A DNA stretch of 64,000 nt. It comes from Lewinellaceae bacterium. Lineage in GTDB: Bacteria > Bacteroidota > Bacteroidia > Chitinophagales > Saprospiraceae. Shown piece after piece: positions 7,793 to 15,835 of the stretch (its first letter is position 1; every line of letters begins with the position of its first letter). The notes under the pieces are model-generated. The model had not been told where the DNA came from. It did no database searches and worked only from the letters and a program-made list of their open reading frames with translations. The stretch spans positions 186,001-250,000 of the forward strand of contig JACJYR010000004.1 in NCBI GenBank assembly GCA_020636005.1, in the 5' to 3' direction. The position numbers were made by a program, and so were the translations under genes.

Positions 7793-10360
7793 TCACCCAC
7801 ACTCCGAGTGTCCGCAGCTTTTACAAATCAGGCAACCCTCTTTGTAAATCAGGCCATCTGGATCTCCACATGCTGGGCAGGTTTCCTTCACTGCCATCGT
7901 TCCATCCGGCACGAATTTTTTCAAGGCCCGCACCACCCCGTTTTTCCAGGTGTTGATGTGTTCCTGGGCAACGTTGAGGCCTGAAACCAGGTTGATGACA
8001 TAGGGCAATGGCATACCGTGGCGCAAGGTGCCGGAAATCAGTTTGGCATAATTCCAATATTCTTTGTCGAAAGAACGGGAAAGACCTTCCATCGTAACCT
8101 TGTAACCGTCTTTGTCGGCAAACTGGAAGTCGTAGCGGTTGTTGCCCTCTTCGTCTTTTTCCTTGATGATCCAGCCGCTGTCCACATAGGGCGGGAGCAT
8201 GAAAATATCCTCAGCCCGGCCAGTGAATATCTCATAAGGCCGGCCGTCTAGCAAGCCTACGAAAGCCATCCATTTCTCGTGGTTGTTTTGGAAGCGCACG
8301 ATTTCGGCTTCCAGTTTCTTAGGACGCTTGGGGGCGTAGGTCGTAATGAAGGAAGTTGGTGTTCCGCCAGATGATGCGGCTGTTGATGTTTGTTTATCTT
8401 CCTGCTTTTTTTCCTTTTCTTCGGTTGAAACCAGCACACCGGACCGGGAACCGTCCCGGTAGATGGTGCAACCCTTACAACCTACTTCCCAAGCGGTCTT
8501 ATAAATCTGTTTGACCATGTCAACAGATGTATCTTGTGGCACATTCACGGTAACGCTGATGCTGTGATCTACCCACTTTTGGATGGCACCCTGCATCTTC
8601 ACTTTCTGCACCCAGTCCACATCATTGGCCGTGGCCTTGTGGTAGGGGGATTTCTCCACGATTTTCTTCAAATTGTCGCTATCCATCCGCTTCACTTCCT
8701 CCAGGTTGTAGCCGTTGGCGTTGAGCCAATCCAGGAATTTGTGGTGGAACACATTGTATTCTTCCCAATGGTCGCCCACTTCGTCCACAAAACTGACCTT
8801 TACCTCTTTGTCGTTGGGGTTTACCTTGCGGCGGCGCTTATAGGTGATGAGGAAGGCCGGTTCGATGCCGGATGTCGTTTGGGACATCAAGCTGGTGGTG
8901 CCGGTAGGGGCGATGGTCAGCAGGGCGATGTTCCGCCTGCCGTATTTTACCATGTCTTCCAGCAATGTCGGATCGGCCTCCTTCAACCTGTTGATGAATG
9001 GGTTTTTTGCCTCCCTGATGGGATCATAGATTTTGAAATGGCCTCTCTCCTTTGCCATTGTCACGGAGGAACGGTAGGCATTGATTGCCAGTGTTTTATG
9101 CACTTCCACAGAGAAGGCAATGGCTTTATCGCTGCCATATTGAAGGCCCAGCGCAGCCAGCATATCGCCTTCGGCGGTGATGCCGACACCGGTACGGCGG
9201 CCATCTTCGCAGGTTTTGCGGATTTTCTGCCAAAGCCTCCGCTCATTGGCCTTGATGTCGTCCGGTTCGGGGTCGGTTCCGACCTTTGCCAAAATCTTGT
9301 CAATCTTTTCCAGTTCCATGTCAATGATGTCGTCCATCATGCGCATGGCCAACTGCACGTGTTCCGAGAATTTTTCGAAATTGAATTTAGCCTTCTTTGT
9401 AAAAGGCTCGTCCACATAACTGTACAGGTTGATGGCGAGCAGCCGGCAACTGTCGTAGGGGCAAAGCGGGATTTCCCCGCAGGGGTTCGTAGAAATAGTC
9501 TTATAGCCCAGGTCGGCATAGCAATCCGGTACGGACTCCTTGACGATCGTATCCCAGAAAAGAACTCCGGGCTCCGCCGATTTCCAGGCATTGTAAATGA
9601 TTTTGTCCCAGATTTTGGAAGCATCTACTTTTTTGCGGAAACTCGGATCTTTCGCATCTACCGGGAAACGCTGCTCGTATTCCGATCCGGTTAGGGCCGC
9701 CTCCATGAAAGCATCGTCAATACGCACCGAAACGTTGGCGCCGGTGACCTTGCCAGCCTCCATTTTCGCATCAATGAAATCTTCTGCATCGGGGTGGCGG
9801 CTCGAAACAGTGAGCATCAGGGCGCCCCGGCGACCGTCCTGGGCCACTTCCCTGGTGCTGTTGGAGTAGCGTTCCATAAAAGGCACCAGGCCGGTGGAAG
9901 AAAGCGCACTGTTCAGCACAGGGCTGCCCTTAGGCCGGATGTGGGACAAATCGTGCCCTACCCCACCCCTTCGCTTCATCAGCTGCACCTGCTCCTCGTC
10001 AATACGGATGATGCCGCTGTAGGAGTCGGCATTGTTGCCGATGACAAAGCAATTGGACAGCGACGACACCTGCATGTTGTTGCCGATGCCGGACATGGGG
10101 CTGCCTTGCGGGATGATATAGTTGAACCTGTCCAACAACTCGTAAAGCCGTTTTTCAGGAACCGGGTTTGGGTACTTGCTCTCTATCCTGAAAAGTTCAG
10201 CGGCAATCCGCCGGTGCATGTCGTCTGGCGATTTTTCATAAATGTTGCCTGCGGAATCTTTCAGGGCGTATTTGTTGACCCAAACATTGGCTGCCAGTTC
10301 ATCGCCGTCAAAATATTTGGTTGATGCTTTTAAGGCCTCCTGAAATGTGTACTTTTTCAT
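7793..10360 (-). CDS. nrdJ: Adenosylcobalamin-dependent (class II) ribonucleotide reductase
   Basis: Reduces ribonucleotides to deoxyribonucleotides with vitamin B12 as radical generator, independent of oxygen. The 855-aa protein shows the class II core: SSLSNCFVIGN (redox Cys and substrate loop), the STNPCGEIPLC radical-site region, and APTGTTSLMSQTTSGIEP. The C-terminus carries a CPACGDP...CLICKSCG zinc-ribbon-like tail typical of this long subgroup. I chose ATG 10360 because GGAGG lies 6 nt upstream, an unusually good ribosome-binding site for this genome. The frame is open to 10417, but that part is probably untranslated. No class I reductase is seen in the window. A structured leader lies upstream at 10473-10541. 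Confidence 0.95.
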   Translation of the reverse strand: MKKYTFQEALKASTKYFDGDELAANVWVNKYALKDSAGNIYEKSPDDMHRRIAAELFRIESKYPNPVPEKRLYELLDRFNYIIPQGSPMSGIGNNMQVSSLSNCFVIGNNADSYSGIIRIDEEQVQLMKRRGGVGHDLSHIRPKGSPVLNSALSSTGLVPFMERYSNSTREVAQDGRRGALMLTVSSRHPDAEDFIDAKMEAGKVTGANVSVRIDDAFMEAALTGSEYEQRFPVDAKDPSFRKKVDASKIWDKIIYNAWKSAEPGVLFWDTIVKESVPDCYADLGYKTISTNPCGEIPLCPYDSCRLLAINLYSYVDEPFTKKAKFNFEKFSEHVQLAMRMMDDIIDMELEKIDKILAKVGTDPEPDDIKANERRLWQKIRKTCEDGRRTGVGITAEGDMLAALGLQYGSDKAIAFSVEVHKTLAINAYRSSVTMAKERGHFKIYDPIREAKNPFINRLKEADPTLLEDMVKYGRRNIALLTIAPTGTTSLMSQTTSGIEPAFLITYKRRRKVNPNDKEVKVSFVDEVGDHWEEYNVFHHKFLDWLNANGYNLEEVKRMDSDNLKKIVEKSPYHKATANDVDWVQKVKMQGAIQKWVDHSISVTVNVPQDTSVDMVKQIYKTAWEVGCKGCTIYRDGSRSGVLVSTEEKEKKQEDKQTSTAASSGGTPTSFITTYAPKRPKKLEAEIVRFQNNHEKWMAFVGLLDGRPYEIFTGRAEDIFMLPPYVDSGWIIKEKDEEGNNRYDFQFADKDGYKVTMEGLSRSFDKEYWNYAKLISGTLRHGMPLPYVINLVSGLNVAQEHINTWKNGVVRALKKFVPDGTMAVKETCPACGDPDGLIYKEGCLICKSCGHSECG

Positions 10361-10472
10361 TATTGCCTCCTTTTTTTTTGTGGTCAGGGATTTTCTTGTT
10401 GCTGCTAAAGTCTCCATGATCTAAGATTCAATTTTATAGTGTTATTGGTTGGATAAGATGGTATGCCGCATA

Positions 10473-10541
10473 CAGATTAGGGTTGCCTTTCCATCGGGAT
10501 ACCCTGGAATTAACCTGTGACAGGGAGGCAACCTTTATCTG
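10473..10541 (-). ncRNA. Structured 5' leader of nrdJ (candidate cis-regulatory RNA)
   Basis: On the minus strand this forms a long interrupted hairpin. Outer pairs are CAGAT/ATCTG (10537-10541 with 10473-10477), then a 3-nt internal loop, then GGTTGCCT/AGGCAACC (10526-10533 with 10481-10488), and an inner stem CCCTG/CAGGG (10521-10525 with 10502-10506). A second small palindrome lies at 10461-10473. It starts about 110 nt upstream of the nrdJ start codon. I could not match it to the cobalamin riboswitch core. It could be an nrdJ-associated leader, an attenuator or a protein-binding site; regulation is inferred. Confidence 0.5.
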
Positions 10542-10718
10542 CATGGTGTAGTATCAATAAATTAGTTAAAAAAAAAATTTCGATGGGAAAAGGGCGGTCT
10601 GCTGAGGGGCGCCAAGGGCGTGATGTACGCTAATGGCGGGGTTTCAACAGGTCTTCCTTCATGTATGCGGGTTTGTCAGCACGAAATTAATGCCTGATCG
10701 TTTTTTTTTAATTCCGAG

Positions 10719-10817
10719 TTTTCCACAAAATGTGGATAACTTATCTAAAATGTTGAAGGACAGCAGAATGATTTTTTTCCACATAGTGGGATTGTGTGGA
10801 AAACTTAATGTGGAAAA
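10719..10817. other. Candidate replication origin: cluster of five DnaA boxes
   Basis: Five matches to the DnaA box TTWTNCACA fall within 99 bp: plus strand at 10719-10727 and 10775-10783, minus strand at 10731-10739 (perfect TTATCCACA), 10795-10803 and 10809-10817. Flanks are AT-rich, with a run of T at 10701-10709 and A/T-rich sequence at 10835-10890. The block occupies the gap between the nrdJ leader and corA, where no gene is present. This density is what a chromosomal oriC would show; a DnaA-regulated promoter or a DnaA-titrating site is the alternative. Confidence 0.55.
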
Positions 10818-10940
10818 CACGCCATTATGTAACCAAATAATTGAAACCCAATATGGGAACATTGGTTAATTTTTTGAAAATCAAGCAGAAATACAGTCAC
10901 CATCCCTGCATTTTATCAGCAAGGCGTGGAAGTAGTTGGA

Positions 10941-11891
10941 TCAAAACCATTTCTTGCGCTGAAAGTACCAGGCCAGCAGAAGGCTGCCCAACAGCGAGAT
11001 GATGAGGATGACGTAAAAAGAGGCAGGCGCACTTTCAGCCAGGGGCAATATCACGTTCATGCCCATAAAGGAGGCGACGAGTGTGGGCACCATCAGTATA
11101 ATGGTGATTGTGGTGAGGCGTTTAATGGTCAGGTTGAGGTTGTTGGAAATGATGGAGCCATAAGCATCCATGGTGCCGTTAAGGATATTGGTGTACATAT
11201 TGGCCATTTGAAGGGCCTGGCTGTTGTCAATGATAATATCCTCGAACAAGTCGGTCATTTCTTCTTCGTTGCCCAGGTGGAGGAAGTCCGTCCGCTTCAT
11301 TTTCATTTTCAGCAGTTCGTTGTCGCTGAGGGAAGAAACGAAATAGACCAGGCTTTTTTCGATGCTCAAAAGCTGTTTAAGCTCCTTGTTCCGGCTGCTG
11401 AAGTAAAGCTCTTTTTCGATAAGGTTCCTCTTTTGGTTGAGCTGTTTCAGGTAAATCAGAAACCGATAAACGGTTTGCTCCATAATCTGCAGCACGAACA
11501 ACTGGTCTTCCTCGGGATCCCAGTTTTTCACCTTGTTGTCCAAAAAGAGGTTCAGCACCGGGTTTTCCTGGGAAGTGATGGTGATGACATGATCCACCGT
11601 GATTATGATGCCGAGGGGAATTGTGATGAAAATGGCGTCCACGTCCTCTTCAAACGGGTTGAAAATCGGGGTACTGAGGATGATGGCCCGTTTTTCCTCG
11701 TCCCTTTCAAAGCGGGAGCGCTCGTCAATGTCGAGCGGGTCGGTCAAAAAATCAAGTGGGATGTCAAATTGCTGCGCCACCTCCTCCAGTTCCTCCGGCG
11801 TGAAGGGCGGGGAGATGTTAATCCAGCAGGACTCCTCCGGCTCCGGCAATTCTTTTATCCGCCCTTCTTCTTTTACATAGTACTTGATCAT
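10941..11891 (-). CDS. corA: CorA-family magnesium/divalent cation transporter
   Basis: Inner-membrane Mg2+ (possibly Co2+/Ni2+) channel, about 316 aa. It has a large cytoplasmic N-terminal domain with the stalk helix and two C-terminal membrane helices. The first ends in the invariant GMN signature (SFMGMNVILPLAE), and a basic tail (QRKKWF) follows the second. I prefer ATG 11891 (MIKYYVKEEG) to the upstream GTG at 11912. Monocistronic as far as can be seen. Confidence 0.93.
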   Translation of the reverse strand: MIKYYVKEEGRIKELPEPEESCWINISPPFTPEELEEVAQQFDIPLDFLTDPLDIDERSRFERDEEKRAIILSTPIFNPFEEDVDAIFITIPLGIIITVDHVITITSQENPVLNLFLDNKVKNWDPEEDQLFVLQIMEQTVYRFLIYLKQLNQKRNLIEKELYFSSRNKELKQLLSIEKSLVYFVSSLSDNELLKMKMKRTDFLHLGNEEEMTDLFEDIIIDNSQALQMANMYTNILNGTMDAYGSIISNNLNLTIKRLTTITIILMVPTLVASFMGMNVILPLAESAPASFYVILIISLLGSLLLAWYFQRKKWF

Positions 11892-12165
11892 GGTCGCATG
11901 GTTTGATTTCACAAAAAGCGGTGCCTAGTGTTGCTTCTTTTCCAGAAATCCAGTTTATCGGTGGGCAAACATACGAGTTAAGTTATTGGGCGGCAAAGCA
12001 GGGAAGAAAAAGTAAGGTGAGAAAAGAAAATGACTGGATGGCGTGCTTCCGGAAATTTGAAACCGGAAGATTAAAATTTTGATAATCAACGGCTTAATTG
12101 CCAAATTTTTCAAAAATGGATGGTGAGGAGTTTATTACTGCAAGAAAGACTTATCTGTACCTCCC

Positions 12166-12885
12166 TTAATTCCCGTTATTTTTTACTCCAAAAACCTCTG
12201 CTGCGAACTTTTGATAAACCGGCAAATCCCGTTTCCCGCCATCGCCCCATTGAGGGGCAAGCCCCTCCCTGATCCGGAAATAATCGGTGATAATGTCGGC
12301 CTGCTGTTCCAGGTTGAAATCATGCAATGACCCGCCTGTTGAAATACATTCTTTCAATTTGTCCAAGCCGCCATAGTTATAGCCTTCCCTGGTATATTGT
12401 GCCATCAGGGCCCGGGGTATGTAGGCAGCCCCCACCTGCCGGTATTGCCACACGTGCACCAGTTCGTGGATAAGAATTGACGGGGAAAAGCTGCCCCAGG
12501 AATTGATCGTGTGAAAACTCACATAAATAATGGCGTGCCGCCTACAAACCATTGCAGCTTTTTCATCTATGCGCACCTGCCGGTAATCAATGCTGTTCCC
12601 AAAAACGGTGGCGGCAAGCGCTATTTCTTTTGCGTTCATCGGGCGGGTACTCCTTTTGAAAAAGTCTGTCAAAGTTTCATACACTTCGGGTACACACAGC
12701 AGATCCAGCAGCATGAAGAGCATCTCTGCCCACCAAAAAACAATGGGCGGGAACGGGAGCTTTGGGTTATGTTTAGCCTGAACCAGATTTCTCGTCCCAG
12801 TGGCCAAATGCCGCAGTATTCTGTAAACCTTGGCCGGGCATACTAGTATCATGCGGGCCAGTCGAAGCGCAAATGGTTTAAGCAT
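12166..12885 (-). CDS. Uncharacterised HExxH-containing protein
   Basis: About 239 aa from the ATG at 12885 (frame open to 12960). The centre holds ILIHELVHVWQYRQ, a metallopeptidase-like HExxH motif, followed by GLDKLKE and a region with EQQADIITDYF, in which a downstream acidic residue could be the third zinc ligand. Such HExxH-W proteins resemble DUF4157-like putative peptidases, but I cannot assign a family firmly. No clear signal peptide. The neighbourhood (corA, mlaD) gives no functional hint. Peptidase activity is an inference from one motif. Confidence 0.6.
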   Translation of the reverse strand: MLKPFALRLARMILVCPAKVYRILRHLATGTRNLVQAKHNPKLPFPPIVFWWAEMLFMLLDLLCVPEVYETLTDFFKRSTRPMNAKEIALAATVFGNSIDYRQVRIDEKAAMVCRRHAIIYVSFHTINSWGSFSPSILIHELVHVWQYRQVGAAYIPRALMAQYTREGYNYGGLDKLKECISTGGSLHDFNLEQQADIITDYFRIREGLAPQWGDGGKRDLPVYQKFAAEVFGVKNNGN

Positions 12886-13023
12886 GGGAACGATGGGAAG
12901 TAGGTGGTTGACGGCGGACGGCGGACGATGGGGCGGACGGTTGGATAGAATTACCTGCAATTAATTTCATAACAACCTCAAATTAACCTGGCTTTATGAA
13001 CACCTGGTACAGGTGTCCTGCTG

Positions 13024-14049
13024 CTACTGCCTTCCAGGGTCATTTTCCGGTAATTCATAGGGCATTTTCTTTTTGGACAATACCCGGCGGTAGCGTTCCG
13101 GGTGCAGCCTGATATCCTGCAGGAGTAGGTCGAGGTCCTTTACCGTCACCTGGAGTTTGTCGGCAAACGCCTTATCGTGCAGCAGCATGGCGATAGCACC
13201 GTCGCCACCTTCTTTGAGCTGGTTCAGCGCTGCGCTCAGGTTGTCAATGGCACCATCGGCAGAGGCCAGGGTGCCCTGGAGTTTTTGCATGGTTTTTTTC
13301 ACATCGCCCGACAAGCCACTGATGTCGGCCTTTTTCAAGTCTTCGCTCAGCACGTCCAGGTTGGCAAGGATGCCTTTGATCTGGTCGTTACTGGCTTTCA
13401 GGTTGCCGGATATGGATTCAAAGTTTTTCAGCGAGCCTTCCAGCGGGCCTGCCGCATTGGCCATCAGCCGGTCGAGGCGGGTGGTGGTCGAGTTCAGGTT
13501 TGAAAGGATGGCTTTGATATCCTTCGCACTATCCTTCAATTCTTCGCTTTCTGACAGCTTTTGTCCAATGGTGTCTATCAAGGTGTTCAGGCCGGCGGTC
13601 AATTCTTCCACATACGACTTGACCTCCTCGGGCGTGGCCAGGGATGAGATAATGCCCCTCGTGATGCCCTTTATTCTGTCCTTGTCCTGCAGGCAATCAT
13701 CCCCGCTGCAATTTCCGTTGAAAACCAATTGGATAGTTGCGCCGGACATTACACTATTCACAATCTCGGCCACGGCGTCCTTTGGTATTTTCACATCGGG
13801 GCTTATTTGCATCTCCACTTCTATTTTGTTGATGTTGGCATCCTCCTGTTTAAAGCTCGCCACAAGCCCCACCTGCAATCCATGAACATAGACCGGGGTC
13901 GAGATCCTCAGCCCGTCCACATTATCGTAGATGGCAAAGATGGTTTTTTGGGAACTCAGGATATTGAAACCCCTTAAATACTTGTAGCCCCAAATAGCCA
14001 ATGCAACAGTGATAATGGTAAACAGGGCAATTTTTGTCTCTTTCCTCAT
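13024..14049 (-). CDS. MlaD-like MCE-domain protein
   Basis: Single-anchor MCE (mammalian cell entry) protein, about 341 aa. The N-terminal membrane helix (IALFTIITVALAIWGY) is followed by one MCE domain (YDNVDGLRISTPVYVHG...), then a long helical region rich in K, L, D and N. MCE proteins form ring or tube assemblies that carry phospholipids between membranes. Start at ATG 14049, directly before the anchor. It is downstream of the SPOR amidase on the same strand, and lptD is divergent, a recurrent Bacteroidota envelope cluster. No MlaE/MlaF partner is visible. Confidence 0.85.
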   Translation of the reverse strand: MRKETKIALFTIITVALAIWGYKYLRGFNILSSQKTIFAIYDNVDGLRISTPVYVHGLQVGLVASFKQEDANINKIEVEMQISPDVKIPKDAVAEIVNSVMSGATIQLVFNGNCSGDDCLQDKDRIKGITRGIISSLATPEEVKSYVEELTAGLNTLIDTIGQKLSESEELKDSAKDIKAILSNLNSTTTRLDRLMANAAGPLEGSLKNFESISGNLKASNDQIKGILANLDVLSEDLKKADISGLSGDVKKTMQKLQGTLASADGAIDNLSAALNQLKEGGDGAIAMLLHDKAFADKLQVTVKDLDLLLQDIRLHPERYRRVLSKKKMPYELPENDPGRQ

Positions 14050-14137
14050 GTTTTTTGACTTCGATTGATGTTTGAAAAATACTTGCAGGAAACTGCCCAA
14101 AATCGGACTTGTTCAAAATTGCGGAAATTCAACCAAT

Positions 14138-15652
14138 CTAATTGGCGTATTTCTTGGGATCCACCCGTTTCCCATTCAGGTAGGCCACCACGAAGGCGTC
14201 GTTGAAACCTATCTGACGGAGTTTTTCCCTCATATCATTGGCTTCATCGAGGCTGGCAAAACTACGCACCTGGTATTTAAAAAGCTTGTTTTCCTCCACC
14301 ACTTCTATCAGGAAGGGTACCTTCATCCACCTCCCTTCGGTCACGTCCAGCAATTGGGGCGAAGCGGCAAGCTGCACCCGGAACTGCACCTCCGTGTTTT
14401 GCGGCGCAGGGGCCATAGGTTCTGTCAGTACCGGGGTTGAGGCCAAAATTTTTGGTTTGTTGCCCGGTGGTTCAGTTGCCTTTGTGCTTTCTTTGCTTTC
14501 GCCCAATGGTTTGATCGGCGCAGGGCTGGGCGGTTCGTTCATCTTGATGCCCTCTGTTTTAACGGCTGTTTTCCGATCCTGGTTTTCTTGTTTGGCAGGC
14601 GGCTGGGCGGTGGGTGGAGCTTCCACTTTTACAGGCACCGCTTTGGCATCTTCCTGCACAGCACTTGCTACAAGCTGTTCTTCTTTGGTTGAGGTTGGTT
14701 CTGCTGGCCGGGACACGGCTTGTTTTGCTTCGTCCAGGGTAGCGATGGTTTGAGGTTCTTTCCCTTCCATTTCAGCCTTGTACTCTGCAAAGGCCATCAA
14801 AAGGGAGTTGGCCATAGAGCGTTGGCCTTCCTCAGAGCGCAGGTAATCTTCTTCTTCCCCATTGCTCAGATAGCCCGTTTCCACCAGGACACTGGGCATG
14901 GTAGCGTACCGGAGCACCAGGAAGCCCGCTTGTTTGACGCCCCGATCCTTGCGGGTGGAATGGGTACTTGCCTGGGTCTGGACTTTCTCGGCGAACGAAA
15001 TACTTTGTTCCAAAAAGGCATTTTGAAACATGGACAACAGGATATGCGCTTCCGGTGAATTGGGATCATAGCCATACGTTTCCTCGTAATTGTCTTCCAG
15101 CAGGATGGCGGCGTTTTCCCGTTTGGCCACTTCCAGGTTTTCCTTGGTGGCATGGAGGCCAAGCACATAGGTCTCTGTGCCATGCACGTGGCCGGCCTTG
15201 GGGATGTAATTGCAATGGATGGAAATGAACAGGTCTGCCTTGTTGCGGGTAGCGATGGCCGCACGTTCGTTCAGGGGGATGAACACATCGGTCGAGCGGG
15301 TCATGATGACGTTCAGGCCGGGGTAGTTTTGCCGGAGGGCCTCAGCCAGGTATTTACCAATGGCCAGGCAATGGTTTTTTTCTTTCGACCTTGCACCCAG
15401 GCAACCCGGATCGTGGCCGCCATGCCCCGGGTCAATGACCACCGTCTTTATTTCGTAACTGCCTTTGCGCAACATGGGCGCAGCGGGCAGCGAAATGGAA
15501 TCGCCCGGCGGAAGGGCCGTAGTCTCAAAATGGGATATTCGGGCAGCTTTGATAAATTTGCCCGCCGGAAGGCAGTGGGTGTTAAGTTTTGGCAAACTCC
15601 AGGAGGAAAGCCCGATCAGCAACGTTGGAAGGAAAAAGTAAGCCTTCTTCAT
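14138..15652 (-). CDS. N-acetylmuramoyl-L-alanine amidase with SPOR domain
   Basis: Secreted peptidoglycan amidase, about 504 aa from ATG 15652. Signal peptide (KKAYFFLPTLLIGLSSW), then an Amidase_3 catalytic domain with zinc-binding VVIDPGHGGHDPG, SIHCNYIP and the catalytic Glu in LVETGYLSN. A low-complexity Pro/Ala/Thr/Lys linker leads to a C-terminal SPOR-like domain (about 70 aa) that should bind denuded septal glycan strands. Cleaves the bond between MurNAc and L-Ala during cell separation. The frame upstream of 15652 lacks a signal and was rejected. Confidence 0.9.
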   Translation of the reverse strand: MKKAYFFLPTLLIGLSSWSLPKLNTHCLPAGKFIKAARISHFETTALPPGDSISLPAAPMLRKGSYEIKTVVIDPGHGGHDPGCLGARSKEKNHCLAIGKYLAEALRQNYPGLNVIMTRSTDVFIPLNERAAIATRNKADLFISIHCNYIPKAGHVHGTETYVLGLHATKENLEVAKRENAAILLEDNYEETYGYDPNSPEAHILLSMFQNAFLEQSISFAEKVQTQASTHSTRKDRGVKQAGFLVLRYATMPSVLVETGYLSNGEEEDYLRSEEGQRSMANSLLMAFAEYKAEMEGKEPQTIATLDEAKQAVSRPAEPTSTKEEQLVASAVQEDAKAVPVKVEAPPTAQPPAKQENQDRKTAVKTEGIKMNEPPSPAPIKPLGESKESTKATEPPGNKPKILASTPVLTEPMAPAPQNTEVQFRVQLAASPQLLDVTEGRWMKVPFLIEVVEENKLFKYQVRSFASLDEANDMREKLRQIGFNDAFVVAYLNGKRVDPKKYAN

Positions 15653-15715
15653 AGCTATTTTAGGTGTGCCGGGGTCAAAAAACCGGTTTTTACAAAACCA
15701 TTTTCCTAAAAACCA

Positions 15716-15752
15716 CAAAGAACGCTAAGCCTTATTTTCTTAGTGTTCTTTG
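15716..15752. repeat. Perfect 14-bp-arm palindrome between divergent genes
   Basis: Arms CAAAGAACGCTAAG (15716-15729) and CTTAGTGTTCTTTG (15739-15752) pair with one G-T wobble and a 9-nt loop. It lies between the amidase (minus) and lptD (plus). It could be a bidirectional terminator-like hairpin or a REP-like repeat; it is too far from gene ends to decide. Confidence 0.6.
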
Positions 15753-15835
15753 CAGTTTTGTAGCGATAGTACCGGCAAGTTAATTTTTAAAGTGGAAGTC
15801 AGCTTTTTCAGTAATTTCAAACTTCAATCCAGAAT

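Noticed and set aside
10461..10541. Cobalamin riboswitch upstream of nrdJ
   Set aside because: The position is right, but I could not find the conserved B12-box core; kept only as an unassigned structured leader.
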